Part shown: positions 1 to 9,480 of the stretch, in pieces | How positions within the stretch are numbered: position 1 is the first letter of the stretch | Layout: each line of letters opens with the position of its first letter | DNA from: Paguma larvata | Lineage: Eukaryota; Chordata; Mammalia; Carnivora; Viverridae | Reading direction: 5' to 3' | Assembly: GCA_030068075.1 (NCBI GenBank) | Contig: CM057826.1 | Span: 53,746,116 to 53,810,115 of the forward strand | DNA: 64,000 nt | Notes under the pieces: model-generated | Database searches by the model: none | Seen by the model: only the letters and a program-made list of their open reading frames with translations | Told to the model about the DNA's origin: nothing | Position numbers and translations under genes: made by a program

Positions 1-67
1 CTAAAAAAATAACTATAGCTCTGATCTATAACAATACAGGCAGTCCTTGATATTTTGGGTCTAGACG

Positions 68-206
68 ATAATTTATTCATTCACCGTATACATACAGAAT
101 GTCTACCCTCTTCTAGAATCAGGATCTAGAGTAATGATTCAAACAGGCAGGCCCTGTTCTAAACTTTACATTCTAGGGAGGGAGGCAGACCATAAACAAG
201 CAGATG

Positions 207-245
<39 letters not shown>

Positions 246-310
246 GCATATCAGGTCATGGTAAGTGCTTCAAAGAACAGTCAAGTAGGATATCCGACAT
301 TTGAAAGAGT
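68..310 (-). mobile_element. L2 LINE 3'-end fragment, antisense
   Basis: Reads like the reverse complement of an L2 3' end. It opens with TTATTCATTCA-type sequence, then a GGCAGGCCCTGTTCTAAAC stretch, then ACATTCTAGGGAGGGAGGCAGACCATAAACAAG, the usual order in antisense L2. A CA microsatellite has grown inside it. L2 stopped moving before the placental radiation, so this is an ancient inert fossil. Boundaries are approximate. Confidence 0.5.
209..243. repeat. (CA)n microsatellite
   Basis: About 17 CA units with a single CG interruption near the start. It lies inside the old L2 fragment. Probably length-polymorphic. Confidence 0.95.
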
Positions 311-452
311 GCTGGAGAAGCACTGACATGTTTTATGCACACTAAAGTAGTAACAAAATGTTTGAAATAATTTGGAAAATAGTACATAAATATATAGAAG
401 CATAATAACAGTGTGTACTGGAAAGTCTTGCGTGAGATACTGAAGCCTGGCG

Positions 453-640
453 GTGTAGTATTTGGGATTGTGGGCTTTAGCAGCAGACGGTCCTGTCCCA
501 CTTACTTTGTAGCTTTGTGTGCTTGGGCACCTACCTTTGTGAGCCTTGTGTTCCTCACCAAGAAAATGGGGTGACAGAGCCCCTCTAGGGATGCTGTAAA
601 ATTTAGACAAAGACTATACGTGAGATCTTTTGCAAAGGTC
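453..640 (+). mobile_element. MIR SINE, sense
   Basis: Follows the MIR order: a GGGCTTTAGCAGCAGACGG head (tRNA-like B-box area decayed), a core with GCTTTGTGTGCTTGGGCACC matching the 'ctgtgtgaccttgggcaagt' part, then CTCACCAAGAAAATGGGGTGA matching the 'cctcatctgtaaaatgggg' part. It is old and diverged; ends are approximate. Confidence 0.6.
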
Positions 641-1289
641 TTGATAGGTAACAAGTTCCCCAGGAAGATAGAGGCGTTAGTGGCACGGACGACAGTTGTA
701 GTAGAAATTACTGTTATCAGTGTGGCTTTGGAGAATCACGGGACATTTCTCTGCTTTGTTTTTCACATTTATTTTTTTTTCCTTACCCCTCCCCCTGACT
801 CTTCACAAATGTTGAAAGTGTAAATAATACACGAGGCATTTTCAAAGTAGGAATATTTTTTTTTTTTCTATTGTTAGCCGAGGTGTCAAAAATAAAACCT
901 AATTCTGGAGGTTTTCAAGAGCAGAATTTCCATTTTACTATCCAGTGGGAGTTCTTGCTTAGAGACGTTTTGCAAACCTGGACCTAAGGTATTTAACTTG
1001 CATTTGTATAGCTGCCAGAGACCAACTGAGGAGAGGAGCCACACCTCACAGCCCCAGGCACCCCAGGTGGTGCTCTCTGTGTAACTCGGCAGCGCTCAGA
1101 CCCTGCAGCAGAGGTGTGGCAGTCACCTAGAGCAGAGATGACATGAACACACGCAAGTCATCTCCTTCCTGTCTCAACAAAGCACTAGTGGGCAGCTCTC
1201 TGCTGTGCTCATCTAGTTCATGGACGTAGGCACCTTTCCCCATGCCGATAGTTTGCTACAAGCTCTCAGTTGATTTTTGTGCAGAGTTA
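641..1289. other. unclassified non-coding DNA
   Basis: No repeat family or coding frame is recognised. It holds T-rich runs at about 771-780 and 856-868. A slightly GC-richer stretch at about 1020-1240 contains several CA/CC-rich words. There is no CpG island. Confidence 0.5.
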
Positions 1290-1720
1290 CAATGTTTTCT
1301 TTCTTATTACTGTGGTAAGAACACTTAACATGAGATCTATGCACTTAACACATTCTTAAGCGCAGAATAGTAGCTGTTGTTGTCTGCAGGCACAATGTTA
1401 CACGGAAGATCTATAACTTAATCACCTTGCATAATAAACTTTACACCCATTGAAAATGCCCCTATTTCTACCTATTTCTACGTCCTCTGATCCCCAGGAC
1501 AGTCACCATCTGCTCTCTGTGCTGTGTGTTTGACTATCTTAGATGCCTCAAGTGAAGGGGAGTCATGCAGTACCTTTTCTTTTATAACTGACTTCTTTGA
1601 CGTAACAGAGTATCCTCAAGATTCATTCATGGGGTGGCATAGAACAAGAGTTGATTTATTTTTCGATGATGTTAGGAAACTTCTTATGTGTAATCACATC
1701 CTACCTCGTCTTGTTCAGTT
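1290..1720 (-). mobile_element. L1 3'UTR fragment (L1M type), antisense
   Basis: The order matches the well-known antisense mammalian L1 3'UTR: TTATTACTGTGGTAAGAACA and AACATGAGATCTATGC, then a short GGCACAATGTTACAC block and TTGCATAATAAACTTTACACC. GATCCCCAGGACAG, TTGACTATCTTAGATGCCTC and a CTGACTTCTTTGACGTAACA block follow (consensus 'ctggcttatttcacttagcata'). Strongly diverged, so old. No ORF2 is attached. Confidence 0.65.
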
Positions 1721-2174
1721 TCCCCAAAAACTCCATGAAGGAAATTTTTATTTTATTTATTTTGTAACACCACCTGTCTGTACCTGGTCTAGTGTTCCTT
1801 ACACAGGAGTTACTCCATAACTGTTCATGATTAACTGACTAGGTACTCTATAACTGTTCGTTGCTAATTAATTACAAGTAACTGATTAATTGGAAAATCA
1901 TCTTAACCCTCTCCTCACAATCAGTGAGAACAATATTATCTAATTAGAGTTTTACCCCCCAAAAATGCTCTGAAATGATTTTCTAATGATAAATATGCCC
2001 CTACACTCCAATTACAATATGTAAGGAAGTTAAACATTTGTAATCACATTAAATATGTTGAACCAAGTACAGACAGTAGTCCTTAACCAGGTCTCTCTCC
2101 CTGTCTCTCCTTTAATTCTTTCTCTCTCTCTCCTTTCCTTTCCTTCATAGAAAATTTTCACTTTGACCTTAGAT
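1721..2174. other. unclassified; CT-rich low-complexity tract
   Basis: AT-rich non-coding sequence with a pyrimidine-rich stretch at about 2091-2148. No element is recognised. Confidence 0.5.
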
Positions 2175-2182
2175 CACTTTTT

Positions 2183-2403
2183 AAAAATGTTTTTAACGTT
2201 TATTTTAGAGAGAGAGAGAGAGAGAGAGAAGAGACAGAGTGCAAGCAAGGAAGGGTAGAGAAGGAAGGAGACAGCATCTGAAGCAGTCTCCAGGCTCCAA
2301 TCTGTCAGCACAGAGCCTGTCTTGGGGCTCAAACCCACGAACTGCGAGATAATGACCCAAGCCGAAGTCAGATGCCTTACTGACTGAGCCACCCAGGCAC
2401 CCC
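2183..2403 (-). mobile_element. Felid tRNA-derived SINE (CAN-SINE/SINEC_Fc type), antisense
   Basis: A full-length SINE in reverse. It has the T-rich tail complement, TTTAACGTTTATTTT, a GA-rich tract (complement of the CT tract), a CAGCACAGAGCC block and the tRNA head complement GACTGAGCCACCCAGGCACC. TSDs of CACTTTT(T) flank it at 2175-2182 and 2404-2410. The tRNA-like part keeps A-box and B-box-like Pol III promoter words, but it is a dispersed copy, not a tRNA gene. Confidence 0.93.
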
Positions 2404-2556
2404 CACTTTTAAATATACTTAAGAAAAAAAGTCTTTGGCAATTTGTTCCTTTATTTTTCAAGAAACACTAATAGAGGTCCTTTTAATTCAACTGAAAGGG
2501 AAAGACCTAGTTCACAGACCTTATTGAAATCCTGTTGTATGTTTTGTTTTGCTTTG

Positions 2557-2609
2557 ATTTATTTATTTTTTTTATTTTTTATTTTCATTTATTTATTTAT
2601 TTATTTATT
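2557..2609. repeat. (TTTA)n-rich simple repeat
   Basis: Imperfect then perfect TTTA/ATTT units, clearest at about 2585-2609. It could be the leftover tail of a decayed antisense SINE, but no body is attached. Confidence 0.8.
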
Positions 2610-2764
2610 GTTTGGTTGTTTTTGAGAGTTAACGTTGGTAAACTGTTAACTAGGAGTCACTTCAAAACTCAAAGTTCAACATTACTAAGTTCAGGAGCCT
2701 TCAAATAGCTTCTAAGTGGCTCGGTTGGTAATGACATATCATACTACTTTTCAGGGGCTTGTGG

Positions 2765-2929
2765 GGTTTTTTTTTGTTTGTTTGTTTTTTGTTTTGTTTT
2801 TTTAATTTTTTTCCATTTATTTATTTTGAGAGAAAGAGCACTAATAGGGTAGTGACAGAGAGAGAGAGAGAGGGAGACACAGAATCCAAAGAAGCCTCCA
2901 GGCTCTGAACTGACTGAGCCACCCTGGCA
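2765..2929 (-). mobile_element. Felid SINE with internal deletion, antisense
   Basis: A T-rich tail complement (2765-2820) is followed by the GA tract, a GACACAGAATC block and GCCTCCAGGCTCTGA. The sequence then jumps straight to ACTGACTGAGCCACCCTGGCA, so the middle (usually about 80-100 bases) is missing. A perfect 13-base TSD, CAGGGGCTTGTGG, lies at 2752-2764 and 2930-2942. The intact TSD suggests a fairly recent insertion. Confidence 0.93.
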
Positions 2930-2942
2930 CAGGGGCTTGTGG

Positions 2943-5900
2943 TTTTAAGATGGAAGACCAGATATGATCATCGCATTGGATAAAAATAGACACACTGTAT
3001 GAGTGATACACCTATTAACTTTGCAGGTATGATAGCAAGTTTCAAAGAAGGGCATGGTGACTAACTAGAAAGAAAAAAATGTTTCAAGAAACTGTCAAGT
3101 TGAAAAGCATTTTTTTGATGTTGACATGTGATTGGAAGGAAACCTATGATAGGGGCTAATAATTGGTGAATTTGTTGCTAAACAAATAAAATTATATATT
3201 TTTTCACCATAATAAAAGACATATGCAAGGTTTTTATACATAAAATAATAATGGAAAAGGGCATAAAATGTAAAAGAATGGACATCTTAATCAATTCTCT
3301 TTGAAATTCATGCCACAGAAACTTATTGCCACTTGCTTAGACAAAGATGAAGCATTGATTAAAGGCAGCTCATATTGTAGGAAGGGAAGAAAGATACCCC
3401 ACCTTAGGAGGAACAAAGACAGAGACTTAGCATTCAGTCTCCAGCACCATGACTCTCAGGCTCCCTTAGGACGCATAATCTTGCATCTTCACTTGGTCCT
3501 TCCTTTGCTCTCTGTAATTGCACTTTTGTGGCAAGAGTCCTCCCCACAGATGGAAAGAACTTGCCTTTTGTTCTTGGGAGGGGAAGGTCATTGATGCTGG
3601 ACTTACTTCTCCCAGTCCAATTTCAACTCTGAAAGAGCGAATATGAATGTCCAACCTGGGCCAGATATCCATCCCCAGTCCAAGAGGGTATTTGCAGGGA
3701 GCAGGGTCATATAGTAAAAATATGTTTACTGTGACAGCCCCACCTTATGGGCAGGACTGCAGATTTCATATAGGGAGAAGCCTTGTCTGGGGAAACACTC
3801 TAAAGATGCCTACTGCAAAAGAGGCAATTCTTACATGAAGCAATGTTGACAGGGAAAAAGTGAGTAATGACTTCAATTTTTGTAATAGAATGAAGAGAGA
3901 GAAGGAAGTCTGCTAGGTACTGCTATGTTAAAACATTTTAAATGACTTCTGTTTAAAATTTAATTTAAAGACCCTGTCATTACAAAAGGATTTTCTTTGA
4001 AATGACTTAAAAATACCTGAAAATCTATAAATGACAAGAAACCCATGGTATGGACATTTCTTAGGAATATAATTTATAAAAGAAAAAAATACAATTCATG
4101 TTATCACTATGAAATGTGTTCTGAAGGGTAATGATCATGACTTAGGGTTGACTCTTCCTGACTATGCCATTTAGCTTTTTCTTTTCATTTATACCTGAAA
4201 ATTTGTTAATAGCTCTTAAGCCAAAATATCCAATTTCTCTTAAAATGATTAGTCAACTCAGATTGATATACAATATATAATGTTGAAGGTGGCCATTTGT
4301 TAATGCATGTTCTATGTTTATTCTTATAGAAGAAGAATAAGAAAACACTCTCAGAGTTAGGATAGTTTGAAAGGTAAAAAATTCATAAATTTCAATATGA
4401 AGTTACTATTGTTTGGCCTTTTGGACGAGTTTGCCAATTCACTTATTCAATATTATTCACCATGACATGTCATTGAATTTTATTTCCTGTATGTTATTTG
4501 CTCAGAGTTGCTTATATATTCTCACTTCAAAATATTTAAATGGAAATAATTATGTATTATTGATCTGAAGTGAATTTTTAAATTTACTATTTAAAAGTCT
4601 CAAAGAAATTTCTTCCTAAAGAATCAGAATTCATCTTGCAAAAAATGACTAGATAATAGCACATACTCTTGGCCCCAGACATATTCGTCTTTTTAACTTT
4701 CAATTTGGTATAAATGCCTGGGTGCACCTTTGGCATAATTGAATAATAGCATACCGTGATAGCAAATCAGCAATTACTGCCGATGACTTTGAGGCCTTCA
4801 AGGAAAATACATTTAGTTATCACCAGTCTCTGGTCATCATACCTTTTGTTTTAAATCTGGCTTCAGACTACCACAAAAATGGTCATTCTTAATTGTGTAA
4901 TTTCCATTCATGGGAGTAGTAGATAGTGTGCAGACAGGAGAAGAATTTAATTTTTCATTTTCAAGTAATCACATACTTGGGACGAAGATGTTTTTAATGG
5001 TTAAAATATTTTCTTTCTTTAAGATATTCTGGTTAATGCTGAGTTAAATAATTAGGTTTCAAGTTAGTCAAATACTTCCCAAACTCTTAAATTGTCAAAG
5101 ATTTTTTTTTAAAAAATCTTGTTCATACTTATCTAATGGTTATCTTAATTAGAGGGGAAGGAATTTTTTAATTAATGTCATGATCGGGCTGGTGGTTATA
5201 TGTTAAATAATTCATTTTTGGCAAATAGAAGGTCTAAATGTCCACAAGATCTGCTTCAGATTGACTCTTTCCCTGACAATAGAGAATGGAGCAATTACAT
5301 TGATAAGCTGATAAAACATAGTTCCTGAAATCTTGAAAGATTTTTTAAGTTTTATATTTTATTGGTAAGTTTTGTAAAGGTGGTTTGTTCCAACTTGCAT
5401 TGAATGCCTCATTTAAGCACTAAAAATTTAACTGTGTTTGCCCCAGAAAATATTCTCTTGAAATAAATTAAAATACCACAAGTGATCTTTGTATATTGCA
5501 ATGGCTCTAAAATGAATAAAAATTAGAAAATCAGGTACTGATTCTGCATACAGTGTTGTGACTGGATTGGTTGTATTATAATTGTTTAGGAAAATTACTA
5601 TAACTGAGTTATTCTCAGCAAGATTGTTCTCTTATATGTATAGACTCCAAGGGAAATATTATTTTTATGCGATATAACATTGTTTCAGAAATGGACATAT
5701 ATAGGTTTATGAAGAGACTATTTATAAGTGATATCCAAAATTTTGGGAACGAAAATAGAAAACCAGTAACGGACATTTATCTGGAAAACATTAATCTCCT
5801 TTGGATTATTTTATCTTGCCAAATGGCTTCCAAAATTGTTTTGCCAAAGATTATCGCATTTTGTATAATTCACCAGAAATTAACCCTCTAAAACATTTCT

Positions 5901-6382
5901 AGTTGTGCTTTTCAATTAAGTATGATATTAATGCAAAGACCGTTTAGATATATTAAACTATGTTGTGATTTTAAATATACCTAAAAAAAAAAAAAAAACT
6001 AGGGAAAGAAGAATGTAGTATGCATTCTTATTCTACATGAAAGGAGCCAAATTCCATTCACTTTGTCTTTGCCAAGTATTCTGGATATTAAGTTAAAAAA
6101 GAAAAAAAAAACACGAAAAAACAGCCTTCTGATTTATAAGTAATAACATGTTCAATGTAATGTAGACAAAACTCTCAGATGACTGATCACATTTTTCAGT
6201 TTGCCTCCAGAATTTTGGCATCTTACAGACAAAATGTCTGACTAAAGAAATTTAGATGGAACATTTTATTAGAGCTGATATTTTGTATGCATTACTGGAA
6301 TTAATCATTCTGTAATTTATAAAACTATGCTATAATATCTACAGTGATATAAAAGGAGATAACCTGTGTCCTCAAATTTAGG
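2943..6382. other. unclassified AT-rich non-coding stretch
   Basis: About 3.4 kb with no recognised repeat body. A GC-richer part at about 3290-3840 has two short open frames on opposite strands, neither with a recognisable domain. Poly-A runs lie at about 5983-5998 and 6094-6122. The stretch at about 4660-4900 has balanced composition and no repeat signature, and could be single-copy conserved DNA, but that cannot be judged without alignment. Confidence 0.5.
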
Positions 6383-6397
6383 GAAAACTTAATTTTT

Positions 6398-6517
6398 TTG
6401 GAATAATTTATTGTCAATTTGGTTTCCATACAACACCCAGTGCTCATCCCGACAAGTGCCCTCCTCTGTGCCCATCACCCACTCTCCCCCCTCCCAAACC
6501 CCCCTCTCCGCTCAGGC
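6398..6517 (-). mobile_element. Young 5'-truncated L1 3' end, antisense
   Basis: Contains TTTATTGTCAATTTGGTTTC, then CATACAACACCCAGTGCTCA and a C-rich CTCCCCCCTCCC stretch. This is the antisense of a carnivore L1 3'UTR end. Only about 120 bases were copied. A 14-base TSD, AAAACTTAATTTTT, lies at 6384-6397 and 6518-6531. The T-run at the left edge overlaps the TSD, so the poly-A tail was short or has been lost. Confidence 0.82.
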
Positions 6518-6925
6518 AAAACTTAATTTTTATCCTTACATAATAAAGTGTAATATTTCCATATATGTTTTCTGTTGAATAGCCTACTAATATTTGAACT
6601 GTTTGCTTATTAAGGAGAAGTTAGGAACACAAGTACCAGAGTGCATATAAGGCAACATAATGGATTTGGCAGTAGTATAAAATATGCTTCTTTCTGTAGC
6701 AGCCACAGAACTACAGATTCAACCTAGTAGGTGAGACTGAAATCATAAATGTTTGCTTCTCTTTCCAAAGAACAATACAATTAAAATTACATTTAAAGCT
6801 CTTAAATGTGACTTAAATACCCTCTATAAAAAATTACCTAAAAAATGTGTGTTTTTATACTATACAGTTAATTTGTTAATTTATTCCACCTCATGCAAGA
6901 GGTGTTATGTAGTTCATACCTATGA

Positions 6926-7130
6926 TAGGGATTAAAAGCACAAACTTGGTAGTTAGATTGCCTGAGTATGGATCTCACTGTCTGTTCCTGCTAGCTATGG
7001 AGTCTCTGTTCCTCAGTTTCCTCATTTATAAAAGTAATGAAATAATAATACTTACAGGATAATTATAAGAATATAATATGCAAACCCCTTCAAATTGTGC
7101 CTAGTTAGTAAGTGTATTGTTGCTATTATT
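6926..7130 (+). mobile_element. MIR SINE, sense
   Basis: Has a GATTAAAAGCACAAACTTGG head, ATTGCCTGAGTATGGATCTC over the B-box area, GTTCCTCAGTTTCCTCATTT in the core, then TAATAATACTTACAGGATAA. All are in MIR order. Confidence 0.68.
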
Positions 7131-7329
7131 CTAACATAACATGCTTAGATGTTAATGGGGACAATCAATCAGGAAGTGTGATAATCCCTAGTTATAAAAA
7201 ATGATATCATGTAAATAACTAGGATTGTGGGAAGCATGCCAGAAGTGACATCATAGGGCTATGAACAAGCCATTCCTGAGAAATATATTATACTGAGAAT
7301 TCTAGGGAGTTGTAGATGGAGGGAATAAA

Positions 7330-7458
7330 AGTAAAGCAAGGACAGACAGTATGATTGAAGAAAAGTGGCATGATGATGAGAAGAGGTTAGAGAAGGAGGA
7401 AAGAGATCAGTCATGGCTGTACAGGGTTTGGGATTTTATTCTCAAGACCTATGGTGTC
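7330..7458 (-). mobile_element. L2 ORF fragment, antisense (left part of a split copy)
   Basis: GTACAGGGTTTGGGATTTTATTCTCAAGACC matches the antisense L2 block 'ggccatggtaaggactttggattttattctaag'. The continuation of the same consensus block appears only at 7863, after about 400 unrelated bases, so the copy looks split by an insertion. Confidence 0.45.
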
Positions 7459-7862
7459 AAAAGTGAGATTCTGTGGACAACAGGCTCTGAAATGGAGTTT
7501 TGCAGGCAGGAAGTTTGTTGCAGATTGCTTTAGAGCACAACACTTAATGTGAGCAAAACAGGATCGGGCACTTAGAGGAATTGAACTGCAGTTCTGTTCC
7601 CTCAGATGTTTCCCTCAGCTTTTCCCATAGGGCGATTTGAGATTGGAAGAGCTCTATAAATTGTCTTGCATGAAGGCAGAGGGGCTGGGCTTTTATAACC
7701 CCACATCAACTCATCATTGCATGCAGGCTGTTCATGAGAAGGCATGATAGCCATCTTCCAGGGCAGTTCCTGGAGAGAGATACTACTAATAGCTCTTGCC
7801 TTGTCTTCAGCTAATGGGATGAGCTCTTCCTTCCTAAAGGAGAGTCTGGAAAGAGTAGCACA
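7459..7862. mobile_element. unidentified ~400-bp insert in L2, possibly a solo LTR
   Basis: This block separates two adjoining parts of one antisense L2 block. It is flanked by the 5-base word GTGTC (7454-7458 and 7863-7867), the right length for a retroviral-type TSD. It holds a TATAAA at 7655-7660 and a mixed composition unlike SINE or L1. I do not recognise the family, and the terminal TG/CA pattern is not clean, so LTR origin is an inference. Confidence 0.35.
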
Positions 7863-7908
7863 GTGTCCATGTGGAAGCCATTGAAGGATTTAAAACAAAA
7901 CTCCACTC
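7863..7908 (-). mobile_element. L2 ORF fragment, antisense (right part of split copy)
   Basis: GTGGAAGCCATTGAAGGATTTAAAAC continues the antisense L2 block 'gggaagccattggagggttttaagcag'. It completes the fragment interrupted at 7458. Confidence 0.45.
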
Positions 7909-8300
7909 TGCATTCATTTAAGAAATAATCTTTGAATACCTAATAGAAGCCTGATCTTTCTCTAAAGGCAAAAAACCAACCATTGAGGGAAGAATTCAGT
8001 TAGACAAATGAATAAGACAGTACTGCATAATGAATATTATAAACAATGGATGGAGTTTAAGATGCTGTAGGTACAAAAGAGGAACAATTAACTCAGCATG
8101 GGGGGAGGGGATAATGGAAGATGACGGGGGCAAACCAATGACATTTGAATCAGAACCTAAAGGATGACTCGGAGTTACCATGGTAAAGGGCAGAGGGCTA
8201 TGATCCAAGGAAAGTTTCAACACTAGCGAAATCCCGGAAGTGAGATAAATAAGAATGTAGTTCCCTATGGCTAGAGCAAGGAATGTGTTCCATGAACCAT
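7909..8300 (-). mobile_element. L2 3'-end fragment, antisense
   Basis: Starts with CATTCATTTAAGAAATAATC and TTGAATACCTAATAGAAGCC, the antisense L2 terminus. It continues through ATGACATTTGAATCAGAACC, TAAAGGATGA and a GGTAAAGGGCAGAGGG block. The terminus lies to the right of ORF-type L2 sequence, so this is a second L2 copy next to the first, not its continuation. Confidence 0.6.
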
Positions 8301-8341
8301 GCGAGAAATCTCACCTAGTATCTCAGGAAAGAGGAGGAGGA

Positions 8342-8510
8342 TCATAGAATCTGACAACTGCAGGTGGCTTGGGACATCATCTGGTTCAGTGTCCTCATTA
8401 CACAGATGAGAAAAGGAAAGCAAATAAGCTCAAGATAGTGTTCAAACCTCCACACTTAATGAATGACATATGAGGGATGAGAGTCCAATCCAGACATGTA
8501 ATCTGAGAAT
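8342..8510 (-). mobile_element. CR1/L3-like LINE 3'-end fossil, antisense
   Basis: ATCATAGAATCTGACAACTG, then GGACATCATCTGGTTCAGTG and CATTACACAGATGAGAAAAG. This follows the antisense end of CR1/L3 elements (consensus 'catagaatc...agatcatctagtccaac...cagatgaggaaa'). Heavily decayed; the exact family is not assignable by eye. Confidence 0.4.
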
Positions 8511-9294
8511 CTCTAAGCTTTTACTAGAACCATTTTAATGGCATAAAGCATTACAGATGTAGCCACAACACTTACCATAATGGGACACACACAGCAAGGG
8601 GTTAATAAATAATTGATTAAGGTATAGATTGATTGACGTAGCCCTTGTTATTTTGTCAATGAATAGGGTGGAATCAGAGTATGACATCATGAGATTTATA
8701 ATCTCAGTATAATGATAGGAATGACTAAGCCCAGGATTTGTTGGATATGAGAGTATACTAATTATATAAATCTATGTTTTCACTGTAGTGTAATTTCTTT
8801 AGGATTTCTTTTTCCAGAAGACATCTGGTAAGAGAAATATCATTAGTTACATTCGTAAAATTATTTACCTGTGGTTGTTAACTGCCTCAACAGTTTCTGG
8901 ATGGATGATCACAAAATATCTAAAATGTGTTTGAAATAGTTTGACTTTAATTAAAGGACTGTACTGTAATTGAAATTTAAATTGGAGAGTTCCAAAGGGC
9001 AGGTCAGCCTGCTCCAAAATAGCCAAAATAGGTATGACTAGAGGCTCATGAGACTTCTATAAGCAAACACAAGCCATAGTTATTAAAGTACCAAGGACAA
9101 AGAAAACAGACAGGCTCTAAAATACGGACCCCAAATTGAGAGTCTCGGGGGCAGGTGTTCTGCCTTGCAGGTATGTTTTCCTGTGGTGGGACTTCACCCT
9201 GAAACGACTTGAGTGAGTGGATAAGGGCATTTATTTACTTACGGCTGCTTCATGACCTCTCCCAAGCAGCGCTTGGAGCAGCAGCAACAGCCCC
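8511..9294. other. unclassified non-coding DNA
   Basis: No repeat family or coding frame is recognised. The part at about 9110-9294 is GC-richer than its surroundings and contains GCAGCGCTTGGAGCAGCAGC. Confidence 0.5.
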
Positions 9295-9480
9295 TGTTTA
9301 TTAGAGCCTATTCAATGTCAGGCTCTCCAGTGTCATGTTCCTGGTTTCTCACAGCAGCTTTTCAGGATAGGTTCAGCAATCTTACATCATAGAAGAGGAA
9401 ACAGAGAGGTTAAACCTTTTCAAGGTCACATGGTGTGTAAAGTGCCTAAAACCCAGGTCTGTGTGACTTATAATCCAAAC
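9295..9480 (-). mobile_element. MIR SINE, antisense
   Basis: AGCCTATTCAATGTCAGGCT, then AAGAGGAAACAGAGAGGTTA, TTTTCAAGGTCACATGGTG and AAAACCCAGGTCTGTGTGAC. This is the antisense MIR order (core 'gaggaaactgaggcacagagaggttaa...caaggtcacacagc...gaacccaggtctg'). Confidence 0.68.

Noticed and set aside
281..610. 109-codon antisense open frame
   Set aside because: It lies across a MIR and unclassified DNA; no recognisable protein and no splice context.
1020..1240. GC-richer patch considered as a promoter or CpG island
   Set aside because: CpG count is low, it is short, and no exon or TATA context accompanies it.
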